Positions 16,599 through 25,278 of a stretch of DNA of 64,000 nt are shown here, in pieces (the stretch's first letter is position 1; the number at the start of each line of letters is the position of its first letter). Position numbers and translations under genes: made by a program. The notes beneath the pieces are model-generated. The model made no database searches, was not told where the DNA came from, and saw nothing but the letters and a program-made list of their open reading frames with translations. Source of the stretch: Faecalicatena faecalis (GTDB lineage: Bacteria; Bacillota; Clostridia; Lachnospirales; Lachnospiraceae); contig NZ_JABACJ020000024.1 in the NCBI RefSeq assembly GCF_012524165.2, positions 1-64,000 of the forward strand. The letters are read 5' to 3'.

Positions 16599-18137
16599 AT
16601 GAACAGTGTAATTAAAGGGGCAAGTTATGTATTAGTACATACTCCTGATATGGTTTTATATAATGGTACAACACAGACAACAGAGAAAATCGTAAATCCT
16701 GAATCAGAGTACTTAAAAGAGGTACCGAATCATCTTCGTTCTTATGAAGATGCAGTTTCCTATTGGCCGAATCAGACCTATATCGGAAACGCACATCCTG
16801 ATGAGCTGGCAGGAGTAGAGTTCCCATGGTTTGATAAGAAGAAAGAAGATGCAGACCGCTACGGAAAGTACGGCGAGATCATGCCAGAAGAAGAGTTCTT
16901 ATTCCTGGTACAGGCAAGTGATATGTTCGAAGTCGTAAAACTGGAAAAGGGCTTTGTTGCAGAGTACAAAGATGCATTTGCAAAGAACCCGATCATCTCA
17001 GAAGATATCGTGGAGAAGATTCCAGAAGGTGTTGAACTGTCCGAGATTGAAGGCTATGTGAACAATGACCATGCAGAGGGATTATATTTCCAGAACAAGC
17101 TGGTCGGATGTGTAAAGCCGGCTCATGATATTGATGTGAACCTGTCTGCTCATGTAATGCATGAGAACCTGATGAGTAAAGCATCCAGCGTTCTTGCACT
17201 TCTTTATGCAGTACGTAACGCAGGGATCGATAAAGCAGAGGTAGAGTATGTCATCGACTGTGCAGAAGAGGCATGTGGTGATATGAACCAGAGAGGCGGC
17301 GGCAACTTCGCAAAGGCAGCAGCAGAAGTAGCAGGTCTTGTAAGTGCATCCGGTTCTGACGCAAGAGGATTCTGCGCAGCACCTGTACATGCAATGATCG
17401 AGGCTGCGGCACTTGTAAAATCCGGCGCTTATAAGACAGTAGTCGTAACAGCCGGAGGATGTACTGCAAAGTTAGGTATGAACGGAAAAGATCATATCAA
17501 AAAAGGTCTCCCGATCTTAGAGGACTGCCTTGGTGGATTCGCAGTTGTTGTTTCTGAGAATGATGGAGTCAGCCCTGAGATCGACCTGAATCTGTTAGGA
17601 CGCCACAGTGTAGGAACAGGTTCCGCACCACAGGCTGTTATTGGAAGTCTTGTAGCTGAGCCGCTTGACAGAGCTGGAATGAAGATCACAGATATCGATA
17701 AGTTTGCACCTGAGCTGCAGAACCCGGATATCACAAAACCGGCAGGAGCAGGAGATGTTCCGCTTGCTAACTACAAGATGATCGGTGCGCTGGCAGTAAA
17801 ACGCGGCGAACTGGACAGAAAGGGTCTTGCAGACTTTACAACTTCTCACGGACTGACCGGATGGGCTCCGACACAGGGACATATCCCATCAGGTGTACCA
17901 TACATCGGATTTGCATGTGAGGACATTAAAGAAGGTAAGATCAATAATGCAATGATCATCGGAAAAGGAAGTCTGTTCCTTGGAAGAATGACAAACTTAT
18001 TTGATGGTGTATCCTTCGTAATGCATAGCAACACAGCTGCTGAGGAAGAAGCAAAGGCAGGCGTTTCTGAGGATGAAGTAAAGACAATGATCGCAAAAGC
18101 TATGAAGGAATTTGCAGCTTCTTTATTAGCAGAGTAA
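16599..18137 (+). CDS. grdC: Glycine reductase component C, beta subunit
   Basis: A 512-residue thiolase/ketoacyl-synthase-like subunit of protein C, which takes the acetyl unit off selenoprotein A and, with phosphate, makes acetyl phosphate. The N-terminus V-I-K-G-A-S-Y-V-L-V-H-T-P-D-M-V and the central G-G-G-N-F-A-K-A-A-A-E-V-A-G and G-F-C-A-A-P-V-H-A blocks are typical. The start is taken at 16599, behind AAAGGCGG; an upstream in-frame ATG at 16545 has no ribosome site. Followed 14 nt later by grdD, the other component C subunit. Confidence 0.93.
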   Translation: MNSVIKGASYVLVHTPDMVLYNGTTQTTEKIVNPESEYLKEVPNHLRSYEDAVSYWPNQTYIGNAHPDELAGVEFPWFDKKKEDADRYGKYGEIMPEEEFLFLVQASDMFEVVKLEKGFVAEYKDAFAKNPIISEDIVEKIPEGVELSEIEGYVNNDHAEGLYFQNKLVGCVKPAHDIDVNLSAHVMHENLMSKASSVLALLYAVRNAGIDKAEVEYVIDCAEEACGDMNQRGGGNFAKAAAEVAGLVSASGSDARGFCAAPVHAMIEAAALVKSGAYKTVVVTAGGCTAKLGMNGKDHIKKGLPILEDCLGGFAVVVSENDGVSPEIDLNLLGRHSVGTGSAPQAVIGSLVAEPLDRAGMKITDIDKFAPELQNPDITKPAGAGDVPLANYKMIGALAVKRGELDRKGLADFTTSHGLTGWAPTQGHIPSGVPYIGFACEDIKEGKINNAMIIGKGSLFLGRMTNLFDGVSFVMHSNTAAEEEAKAGVSEDEVKTMIAKAMKEFAASLLAE

Positions 18138-18151
18138 GGGAGGCAGTGATA

Positions 18152-19330
18152 ATGGCAGACAATATTCAGAAAATGATCGCTGATACCTTCCTGGAGATGG
18201 CGCAGGGTCTGGAGACAGGATCATTCGGTAAGAAACCGAAGATCGCACTGACAGGCATGGGCAGCGAGCATGGCGAAGCAAATGCGATGGAAGCAGCAGT
18301 TGCAGCCGCAAAAGATGGAATCGATGTATATTATATTGGTACTTTAGAGGCAGAAGAAGATCCAAGTTCCACCGGACAGGTGATTACCGTGAAGGTTGAG
18401 GACGAGGAAGCAGCCCACAAGAAAATGGAAGATCTCCTGAAACAGAAGGCAGTGGACGGAGCAGTAACTATGCACTATCCATTCCCAATCGGAGTTTCCA
18501 CTGTAGGACGTGCAGTAACACCAGGAAAAGGCCGTGAGATGTATGTGGCGACGACCACAGGTACATCCAGTGCAGACCGTATTGAGGGTATGATCAAGAA
18601 TGCGATTTACGGAATCATCGCCGCAAAAGCATGTGGAAAAGCAAACCCGACAGTTGGTATCCTGAATGTAGACGGCGCACGCCAGACAGAGATTGCTTTG
18701 AAGCAGTTAAGAGACAATGGTTATGACATCACATTTGCAGAGTCAGCAAGAGCAGACGGTGGATGTGTCATGAGAGGAAATGACGTACTCCAGGGAACAC
18801 CGGACATTATGGTATGTGATTCCTTATCCGGAAATATTCTGATCAAGATGCTGTCCTCCTTCACAACGGGCGGAAGTTATGAGGCTTCTGGATATGGATA
18901 TGGACCGGGAATCGGAGAAGGATATGATCAGCTTGTCATGATTATCTCACGTGCATCTGGGGCACCATTGATTGCAGGTGCGATTCGTTATGCAGCACAG
19001 CTTGTAAGAGGAAAAATCTTCGAAGTAGCTGCAAAAGAATTTGAAGCAGCAAATAAAGCTGGACTTGCAGATATCCTTGCAGCAAGAAAAGCGAATGACA
19101 AACCGGCAGCAGCCCAGGAAGTCGTAACAGCACCACCGAAGGAGATTGTAACAGCACAGATTCCAGGAATTGAGATTATGGACCTGGAAGATGGAGTTCA
19201 AGCTCTCTGGAAGATCGGTGTATATGCGGAAAGCGGTATGGGATGTACAGGACCGATTATCCGTGTATCTGAGGCGAACCTGGCGAAAGCGCAGGAAGAA
19301 CTCAAAAAGGCTGGATATATTGGAGATTAG
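18152..19330 (+). CDS. grdD: Glycine reductase component C, alpha subunit (acetyl phosphate forming)
   Basis: A 392-residue subunit related to phosphate acyltransferase (PlsX-like) folds. The C-terminal active cysteine is visible as Cys365 in E-S-G-M-G-C-T-G-P, matching the residue known to carry the acetyl thioester in the family. It releases acetyl phosphate, which acetate kinase turns into ATP. The ATG at 18152 is 8 nt after GGGAGG; a GTG at 18146 is too close. Last gene of the cluster, closed by the terminator at 19361. Confidence 0.93.
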   Translation: MADNIQKMIADTFLEMAQGLETGSFGKKPKIALTGMGSEHGEANAMEAAVAAAKDGIDVYYIGTLEAEEDPSSTGQVITVKVEDEEAAHKKMEDLLKQKAVDGAVTMHYPFPIGVSTVGRAVTPGKGREMYVATTTGTSSADRIEGMIKNAIYGIIAAKACGKANPTVGILNVDGARQTEIALKQLRDNGYDITFAESARADGGCVMRGNDVLQGTPDIMVCDSLSGNILIKMLSSFTTGGSYEASGYGYGPGIGEGYDQLVMIISRASGAPLIAGAIRYAAQLVRGKIFEVAAKEFEAANKAGLADILAARKANDKPAAAQEVVTAPPKEIVTAQIPGIEIMDLEDGVQALWKIGVYAESGMGCTGPIIRVSEANLAKAQEELKKAGYIGD

Positions 19331-19360
19331 ATTATCGGGTAGGTATTAGGAGATAAAGAA

Positions 19361-19427
19361 AGGGATGGGCCATCCGGGCAGCGGACGTTTTAGAAGGCTG
19401 CGGGGGAGGGCTCATCCCTTGTTTTTA
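19361..19427 (+). terminator. Terminator after grdD
   Basis: AGGGATG (19361-19367) pairs with CATCCCT (about 19413-19419) around an inner GC-rich hairpin, followed by TGTTTTT. It ends the glycine reductase cluster. Confidence 0.75.
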
Positions 19428-19489
19428 ACCTTATCAAAAAAGCAGCAAAGCGGATTTTGATTGTCCGTTTTGACCAAGAGGTCCTGGAT

Positions 19490-20407
19490 TTATAAGTGGA
19501 ATTCTTTAAATAACTGCTGACGATAGGCTTTGTCACTAACAGCCTTATCAATTTCGGCGGTACGGGATTGCTGAATGAGTAGTTGGATTAATCGACTGAC
19601 TTTCTCCTCTCCTTCTTCCTTAAGTAATCGATCACGTTCTTCCATTTTCATATAATCAACTCCTATCTGCGTACTTGATTTAATATGTTTTACCTTATCA
19701 TGCAGATGCCTTAGTCGTTCATCACAGCCTGCGGGAATATTCTCGTCTGTACTGTGTTCCACATAGTGGAGAAAGTCAATTAAAGACTGGTCCGCTTCGT
19801 CGTCATTTTGTCCCTTTGTATTAAGAATGACCTTTTTACAGCCATCGCCTAAAGGGAGTGGGGAGGGCAGACTTTCGTGACACAAATTTTCAAAAGTATA
19901 CCGATACTTTTTCAGCCCAAAGATGTCAAATCCACAGATGACTACAATATAAGTCGGGTTCAGATTATCAAAGCCCTTTTCCCCGCTTTCCAAAAGAGGA
20001 GCATCTAAGAGTGCCTGATAAAATCTCGTTCTTTTGGGAATATTACCTACGTTTCGTTTCTGCATTTCCACATCAAAGATTCGTCCATCTCCATCTTCTA
20101 CATAAAAATCCATTCGGATTCCGCGTTTCCCAGGCAGGTTATGGATTACTTTCTGCCCTTCCTTCCAACAGATTTTCTTAATTGTGATCCCTAAGGATAA
20201 CTCTAATATAATTTTGCAGGCTTCCAGGTCAACAGTTGCTGCATCAAACAGATAATCATCCATTAGATTCAAACTCTGAAGAGGAGCCAGTATAGGGTCT
20301 ACATTTATGAGCCCTAAATCCGGCATCTGCGTATTCGATTTTTCATTCACATCCATATAGTTTCTTATTTCTCCTTTTATTATAGTATTTTCCTGTGTGT
20401 TTAGCAA
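19490..20407 (-). CDS. Rpn family PD-(D/E)XK nuclease (recombination-promoting nuclease/putative transposase)
   Basis: A 305-residue protein with the Rpn/transposase_31-type core: F-D-A-A-T near residue 57, G-I-R-M-D-F-Y-V, then F-D-V-E-M-Q-K-R, giving the D...E-x-Q catalytic pattern, and a helical E/K/R-rich C-terminal half. Such nucleases are frequent stand-alone genes in Clostridia, often variable between strains; their role is not settled. The start is uncertain. The good AAAGGAGG upstream is spaced for an ATT codon, while the first usual start is a TTG at 20407, 17 nt from that site; an internal ATG near 20356 is also possible. Its neighbours on both sides are on the opposite strand. Confidence 0.75.
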   Translation of the reverse strand: MLNTQENTIIKGEIRNYMDVNEKSNTQMPDLGLINVDPILAPLQSLNLMDDYLFDAATVDLEACKIILELSLGITIKKICWKEGQKVIHNLPGKRGIRMDFYVEDGDGRIFDVEMQKRNVGNIPKRTRFYQALLDAPLLESGEKGFDNLNPTYIVVICGFDIFGLKKYRYTFENLCHESLPSPLPLGDGCKKVILNTKGQNDDEADQSLIDFLHYVEHSTDENIPAGCDERLRHLHDKVKHIKSSTQIGVDYMKMEERDRLLKEEGEEKVSRLIQLLIQQSRTAEIDKAVSDKAYRQQLFKEFHL

Positions 20408-20534
20408 TGTAGAAGCAATAGTAATGACCTCCTTTCCAAAACTGGCCTGGTTAAATAGTATATAACTGGACGTTTAGAGTGAACCACTTATATGATATCA
20501 TTGCATGCAAGTGAAAGAGAAATGGGGTTATACT

Positions 20535-21389
20535 ATGACGAAAAAAATAGCAGTCATCAATGATTTATCAGGATTTGGCAGATGCTCTCTGACAGCGGCA
20601 ATCTCTGTGATTGCGGCGATGGGGGTACAGCCTTGTCCTCTGCCTACGGCGGTCTTAAGTGCGCAGACGGGATATCCAAGTTATTTCTGTGATGACTATA
20701 CAGATAAAATGGAATATTTCAGACAGGAATGGGAGAAGATGGGGGCGGCCTTTGATGGAATCTATACAGGATTTGTGGCGAGTGAGCAGCAGATAGAAAA
20801 TATTTTCTGTTTCCTTGCGACCTTTCGGAAGAAGAAAACGTTTTTGCTTGTGGACCCGGTCATGGGAGATAATGGGAAAGTGTATGCTATGTTCACAGAC
20901 AGACTTTTAAGCCTGATGAGGGAGCTGGTATATAAGGCCGACGCAGTAACGCCGAATCTGACCGAGCTGTGTCTGCTGACGGATACGGATTATCGGATGA
21001 TTCAGAGCCTGACGGACGAAAAGCATCTTTTGACAGTGATCGAACAGATGGCAAGGAACGTGATTAAAAAAGGGCCGCAGGCGGTTGTGGTAACAGGTAT
21101 TCATTTTCTGGATGAAAAAGACGGCATTCAGAAGATGGGAAATCTGGCCGTTACAGGAAAGCAGGCAAGCCTGTCCGCTTTCCCTTATGTGGGAGGAAGC
21201 TATTCGGGCACGGGAGATTTGTTCGCTTCTATTATTGCAGCAGGGATAGCCAGAGGAGATAAGATAACGGATAGCATTCAATTGGCAGGAGATTTTATCG
21301 AGCGGGCAATTGTGGATTCTGTGAAGGAAAATATACCACGTAATGATGGCGTTAATTATGAACAATTCCTGGGGATGTTGACAAAGTAG
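20535..21389 (+). CDS. Pyridoxal/pyridoxamine kinase (PdxK/PdxY type)
   Basis: A 284-residue ribokinase-fold kinase. It has K-K-I-A-V-I-N-D-L-S-G-F-G-R-C-S-L at the N-terminus, D-P-V-M-G-D-N-G-K in the middle, and the catalytic anion-hole motif G-G-S-Y-S-G-T-G-D-L-F-A-S near the end. It phosphorylates a B6 vitamer using ATP. The start is the ATG at 20535; the longer frame from 20505 has no ribosome site. The ECF S-component gene follows 92 nt downstream, so the two probably form a vitamin B6 salvage unit; that pairing is inference. Confidence 0.85.
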   Translation: MTKKIAVINDLSGFGRCSLTAAISVIAAMGVQPCPLPTAVLSAQTGYPSYFCDDYTDKMEYFRQEWEKMGAAFDGIYTGFVASEQQIENIFCFLATFRKKKTFLLVDPVMGDNGKVYAMFTDRLLSLMRELVYKADAVTPNLTELCLLTDTDYRMIQSLTDEKHLLTVIEQMARNVIKKGPQAVVVTGIHFLDEKDGIQKMGNLAVTGKQASLSAFPYVGGSYSGTGDLFASIIAAGIARGDKITDSIQLAGDFIERAIVDSVKENIPRNDGVNYEQFLGMLTK

Positions 21390-21481
21390 ATATGATTTCG
21401 GTAAAAAAGTCTGCATTTACAGATTGTTTTAAGGTAGAAAGATAACGTCAAGGGAAGGATTCAAGAAGGAGGGCGAAAAGG

Positions 21482-22003
21482 ATGAAGAATAACACATCAA
21501 AATTGACAATGACAGGTTTATTTGCAGCGATGATTACAGTGATGACAGCTTACATCTGTCACATCCCATATGGAGCGAATGGCGGTTACATTCATTTTGG
21601 AGATGCGCTGATCTATATGGCGGCCGTTTTTCTTCCGAGGCCATACGCACTGACCGCCGCTGCAATAGGCGGAGGGATGGCGGATTTGTTGACGGCACCG
21701 ATGTGGGCTCCGGCAACGATTGTCATAAAAATGCTGATTACACTGCCATTTACAAGTAAAGAGGGCAGGATATTGATTCCGAGGAATATTGCGGCACCAT
21801 TCGTGGCAGCAGTTATATCCGCCACAGGATATTATCTGGCAGAGGGTATTTTATTTGGCTCCTTTATCGCGCCTTTGGCATCCATTGCAGGAAGCGCAGT
21901 ACAGTCTGGGGGAAGTGCGGTTATTTTCCTCGTGCTTGCAGCAGCAATGGATAAGGCACATTTGAAAAGCAAAACACAGAGAATGCTTCATATGTGTGAA
22001 TAA
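21482..22003 (+). CDS. ECF transporter substrate-binding (S) component, probably for vitamin B6
   Basis: A 173-residue membrane protein with about six hydrophobic segments and the S-component style N-terminus K-L-T-M-T-G-L-F-A-A-M-I-T-V-M-T-A. The P-Y-G-A-N-G-G-Y-I-H-F-G-D-A-L-I-Y segment points to the small TIGR04002-like group. ECF S-components bind a vitamin and dock on a shared energising module encoded elsewhere. Substrate is inferred from the adjacent pyridoxal kinase. Confidence 0.8.
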   Translation: MKNNTSKLTMTGLFAAMITVMTAYICHIPYGANGGYIHFGDALIYMAAVFLPRPYALTAAAIGGGMADLLTAPMWAPATIVIKMLITLPFTSKEGRILIPRNIAAPFVAAVISATGYYLAEGILFGSFIAPLASIAGSAVQSGGSAVIFLVLAAAMDKAHLKSKTQRMLHMCE

Positions 22004-22098
22004 AAGAAATCGTAACGGTCAAAGATGTGGATTGTTTTTGGTAAGTGAAAAGACGGATTTGGTATACCCGTCTTATAAAATGAAAAGAGGAAAATAAA

Positions 22099-22695
22099 AT
22101 GGCAGATATCTTATATACATATAAAAACCAGGTTTACGCAAATATTACGAATCTTTGTGACTGCAGATGCCGTTTCTGCATTCGAAGCCATGAGGATGGA
22201 GTCGGGGATGCCAAGACCTTATGGTATAAAGTAGATCCGACACTGGAGGAGATTATTGCCGCCATGGATGACTTTGATTTTACCGGATATACAGAGCTTG
22301 TGTACTGCGGCTATGGAGAACCTACCTGTGCCCTGGACAATATGATCGCATCTGCAAAGTATGCGAAGGAAAAGTATGGTGTCACAATTCGGGTCAATAC
22401 GAATGGTCTGGGGAATCTTTACCATGGGAAGGATATTGTTCCGATTCTTGCAGAGGTAGTGGATTGTGTATCGATCAGTCTGAATGCACCTACAAAAGAG
22501 GAGTATATGGATGTGACACGTCCGAAGTTTGAAAATGCATTTGAGGGGATGCTGGACTTTGCAGTGAAATGTAAGGGGAAAATCCCACAGGTGAAGATGA
22601 CGGTAGTAGATGTTCTGTCACAAGAAGACATTGAGGCGAGCAGGAAACTGGCAGAATCGTTAGGTGTGGATCTCAGGGTCAGAAAGTTCGCGTAG
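22099..22695 (+). CDS. Radical SAM protein, TatD-associated family
   Basis: A 198-residue short radical SAM protein. The 4Fe-4S site is N-L-C-D-C-R-C-R-F-C-I-R, with the C-x3-C-x2-C triplet plus one extra Cys. Y-C-G-Y-G-E-P-T follows as the SAM-binding strand and N-T-N-G-L-G beyond it. It matches the small family usually found beside TatD-type DNases; no TatD gene is adjacent here. Substrate unknown. Stands alone between the B6 genes and a convergent methionine aminopeptidase gene. Confidence 0.8.
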   Translation: MADILYTYKNQVYANITNLCDCRCRFCIRSHEDGVGDAKTLWYKVDPTLEEIIAAMDDFDFTGYTELVYCGYGEPTCALDNMIASAKYAKEKYGVTIRVNTNGLGNLYHGKDIVPILAEVVDCVSISLNAPTKEEYMDVTRPKFENAFEGMLDFAVKCKGKIPQVKMTVVDVLSQEDIEASRKLAESLGVDLRVRKFA

Positions 22696-22725
22696 AACAG
22701 TAAATATCAAAAACAGAATTTAAAA

Positions 22726-22793
22726 ACCTGCGTTACTTTTCTGGCGGGAGCATATTTTATCATATGTTCCCAGCCTGGAAAAGCAGCGCAGGT
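22726..22793. terminator. Terminator hairpin between convergent genes
   Basis: ACCTGCG (22726-22732) pairs with CGCAGGT (22787-22793), with inner pairing of CTTTTC..GAAAAG and GGGA..TCCC. On the minus strand it is followed by TTTTT, so it best serves the methionine aminopeptidase gene. Confidence 0.7.
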
Positions 22794-22797
22794 CATT

Positions 22798-23661
22798 TTA
22801 TTTGGTCAAGATTTCAATCCCATCTTCAGTAACAAGTACCATGTATTCTATCTGTGCGGATAATCCGTCATCAATTGTGTATACGGTCCAATCGTTCTCC
22901 TCATCCACGAAGAAATCAGGACTTCCTTCGTTGATCATCGGTTCGATGGTAAACATCATGCCCGGCACCAGGAGCATCTCACTCCCCTTGGGGGTGACAT
23001 AGCTGACAAACGGGTCCTCGTGGAATTCGAGTCCAATCCCGTGTCCGCCAATCTCCTCTACGACAGAATAGCCATTGGCCTTTGCATGGGTATTAATTGC
23101 GTCTGCGATATCTCCTAAGTGACCCCATGGTCTGGCAGCCTTAAGACCCAGCTCCACACACTCTTCTGTGACCCGGATCAGACGCTCGGCGCGTTCTGAA
23201 ATCTTTCCCATCTTGAACATCCTTGAGGCATCTGAAAAATATCCGTCCAGAATAGTGGAGACGTCTACATTGATGATATCTCCTTCCTCCAGAATGATAT
23301 TCGGGTCCGGAATCCCATGACAGATCTCGTTATTGAGTGAGGTGCACACGCTTTTCGGAAAGCCCTGATAATTGAGCGGTGCAGGGATGCCGCCGTGTTT
23401 AGTAGTGACATCATATACGATCTTATCAATCTCCTCCGTGCTCATTCCAATTTGGATCTGCTCTGCCACTGCGTCCAGGACAGCAGTGTTGAGCGCAGCA
23501 CTTTGTTTGATTTTCTCGATCTGGGCAGGCGTTTTTAAAAGTTTGCGGCTCGGAACTATCTCGCCTCTTGCTGCATGGAGCGCCATCTTTTCTTCAATCA
23601 TCATATGGCATTTTTTATATTTTTTTCCACTTCCACACCAGCATGGTTCATTTCTTTCCAT
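22798..23661 (-). CDS. map: Type I methionine aminopeptidase with N-terminal SEC-C zinc motif
   Basis: A 287-residue enzyme that removes initiator Met from new proteins. Residues 1-22 are a SEC-C motif (N-E-P-C-W-C-G-S-G-K-K-Y-K-K-C-H), a ribosome-related zinc knuckle seen in a subset of Firmicute enzymes. The pita-bread catalytic domain has its metal ligands in N-V-D-V, F-S-D-A-S, G-H-G-I-G, T-I-E-P and Q-I-E-Y. Many Firmicutes carry a second, shorter map near ribosomal genes, so this may be an additional copy. Confidence 0.92.
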   Translation of the reverse strand: MERNEPCWCGSGKKYKKCHMMIEEKMALHAARGEIVPSRKLLKTPAQIEKIKQSAALNTAVLDAVAEQIQIGMSTEEIDKIVYDVTTKHGGIPAPLNYQGFPKSVCTSLNNEICHGIPDPNIILEEGDIINVDVSTILDGYFSDASRMFKMGKISERAERLIRVTEECVELGLKAARPWGHLGDIADAINTHAKANGYSVVEEIGGHGIGLEFHEDPFVSYVTPKGSEMLLVPGMMFTIEPMINEGSPDFFVDEENDWTVYTIDDGLSAQIEYMVLVTEDGIEILTK

Positions 23662-23720
23662 AAAAACATCTCCTTTTCGCTGTATTGCATCACAGCTATA
23701 TCATAATCAACGTTACATTA

Positions 23721-24965
23721 TTATTGTTCAAACAGATGGATCAACAGTCCGCTTCGCAGCTTGGGTTCAAACCAGGTAGACTTAGGCGGCATCAGCCGTC
23801 CGGCATCGGCCACTCTTAACAGCTCCTCCATGGAAGTTGGATACATGGCAAATGCAGCACCATCTCCTGCATCATCCACGATTTCCTCAAGTGCAGCAAT
23901 TCCCCGTATGCCTCCGATAAAACGGATTCGACTGTCTGTCTTGGGGTCACGGATATTAAGAAGAGGCCCAAGGACGACATTCTGCAGGATGGATACGTCA
24001 AGGCTGTTGACAGGGTCATCGGAATAGAGAAATGGATTAGCCCTCAGGCAGTACCAGGAGCCATTTCCATACAGTCCAATCTCACCTTTGCAGGTAGGAT
24101 GGTATGCACTCTTTCCACACTCTGTTACTTCAAATCCGCTTCTTAAAAGATTCAAAAATTCATCGAAGGTATACCCGTTCAGATCAGTGACTACACGGTT
24201 ATAGTCGTAAATCTTAAGTTCCTCGGCCGGAAACAGGACAGAGAGGAAATAGTTGAATTCCTCATTTCCAGTATATCCGGGATGCTGTTCTCTGCGTTTT
24301 AATCCTGCTTTTACGGCAGAAGCGGCGCGATGGTGTCCGTCCGCTATATAGATATCATCGATTTCCTGAAACAGCAGGGGAATCCTCTGTATATAATCTG
24401 TACGGCTGATCTTCCAGACCTGATGGCGTACAGAATCTTCACTTGTGAAGTCATACAGTGGTGCAGTCAACTTCACAGAATCTATGATCTGTGTCAATTC
24501 GGGCCGGGCATGGTAAGCCAGGAAAATAGGTCCGGTCTGTGCACTTAAGGTGTCCACATGTCTGGTCCGGTCCAGTTCTTTGTCCTCTCGTGTATTCTCA
24601 TGCTTTTTGATCCGGTTCTCCAGATAATCATCGATCGAGGCACAGCCCACCAGTCCGGTCTGTGTCCGTCCATCCATTGTCAGCGCATAAATATAATAAC
24701 AATCCGTATCATCCTGGATGAAAGAGCCATCTGCTCTCATTTCGTCTAGTGTATCTTTGGCCCTGTCATAAACAGTTTGGGAATACATGTCTATATCAGC
24801 GGCAAATTGTGTTTCCGCACGGTCGATCTTTAAAAAGGAAAGCGGATTGAAATCTACTGCTTTTTTGGCCTCTTTTCGGTCGTATACATCATAAGGCAAT
24901 GCGGCGATAGAGGAAGCCAGCTCTTTTGCGGGCCGCACGCCCTGAAAGGGTCGGATGACTGCCAT
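23721..24965 (-). CDS. DUF1015 family protein
   Basis: A 414-residue protein beginning M-A-V-I-R-P-F-Q-G-V-R-P, with A-L-P-Y-D-V-Y and, in the middle, Y-I-A-D-G-H-H-R-A-A-S-A, all hallmarks of DUF1015. The family is widespread in Clostridia and is often found near serine/phosphoglycerate metabolism genes; its function is not established. The start at 24965 has AAAGGAG 8 nt upstream; a longer frame to 24989 is less likely. Confidence 0.85.
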   Translation of the reverse strand: MAVIRPFQGVRPAKELASSIAALPYDVYDRKEAKKAVDFNPLSFLKIDRAETQFAADIDMYSQTVYDRAKDTLDEMRADGSFIQDDTDCYYIYALTMDGRTQTGLVGCASIDDYLENRIKKHENTREDKELDRTRHVDTLSAQTGPIFLAYHARPELTQIIDSVKLTAPLYDFTSEDSVRHQVWKISRTDYIQRIPLLFQEIDDIYIADGHHRAASAVKAGLKRREQHPGYTGNEEFNYFLSVLFPAEELKIYDYNRVVTDLNGYTFDEFLNLLRSGFEVTECGKSAYHPTCKGEIGLYGNGSWYCLRANPFLYSDDPVNSLDVSILQNVVLGPLLNIRDPKTDSRIRFIGGIRGIAALEEIVDDAGDGAAFAMYPTSMEELLRVADAGRLMPPKSTWFEPKLRSGLLIHLFEQ

Positions 24966-25278
24966 TGTTTGTTCTCCTTTCATCAGCAATTACACTTCAG
25001 CAGGACCTGTGCATGAAAGTTCATGGAGACAGGTAAGCCGAAACCTTCTTTATTTTAGCACAAAGGGGGAAAATTTACTATGGGATTTCTATTTTATTGG
25101 AGCAGGAAAAAGCATCATTCACGCAATAGGCATTGTATAAAATGGAAAATGGGAATAAGATAGGAGTAATATAAAAGAAAATGATTGGAACGGAAAACAA
25201 AATGGAAAGGGTGAGTCTTACCACAATTAGAATGAGACAAACAATCCGTTTAAACTGAAAAGCGGGGAGGGAGGATTT
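24966..25278. other. Divergent intergenic region (313 nt)
   Basis: AT-rich spacer between the DUF1015 gene (-) and the FtsX permease gene (+). It holds the ribosome sites of both genes and presumably two divergent promoters. I see TATAAA-like strings but no clear -35/-10 pair, repeat or RNA gene. A 61-codon frame within it has no ribosome site or recognisable features and is not called. Confidence 0.5.
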
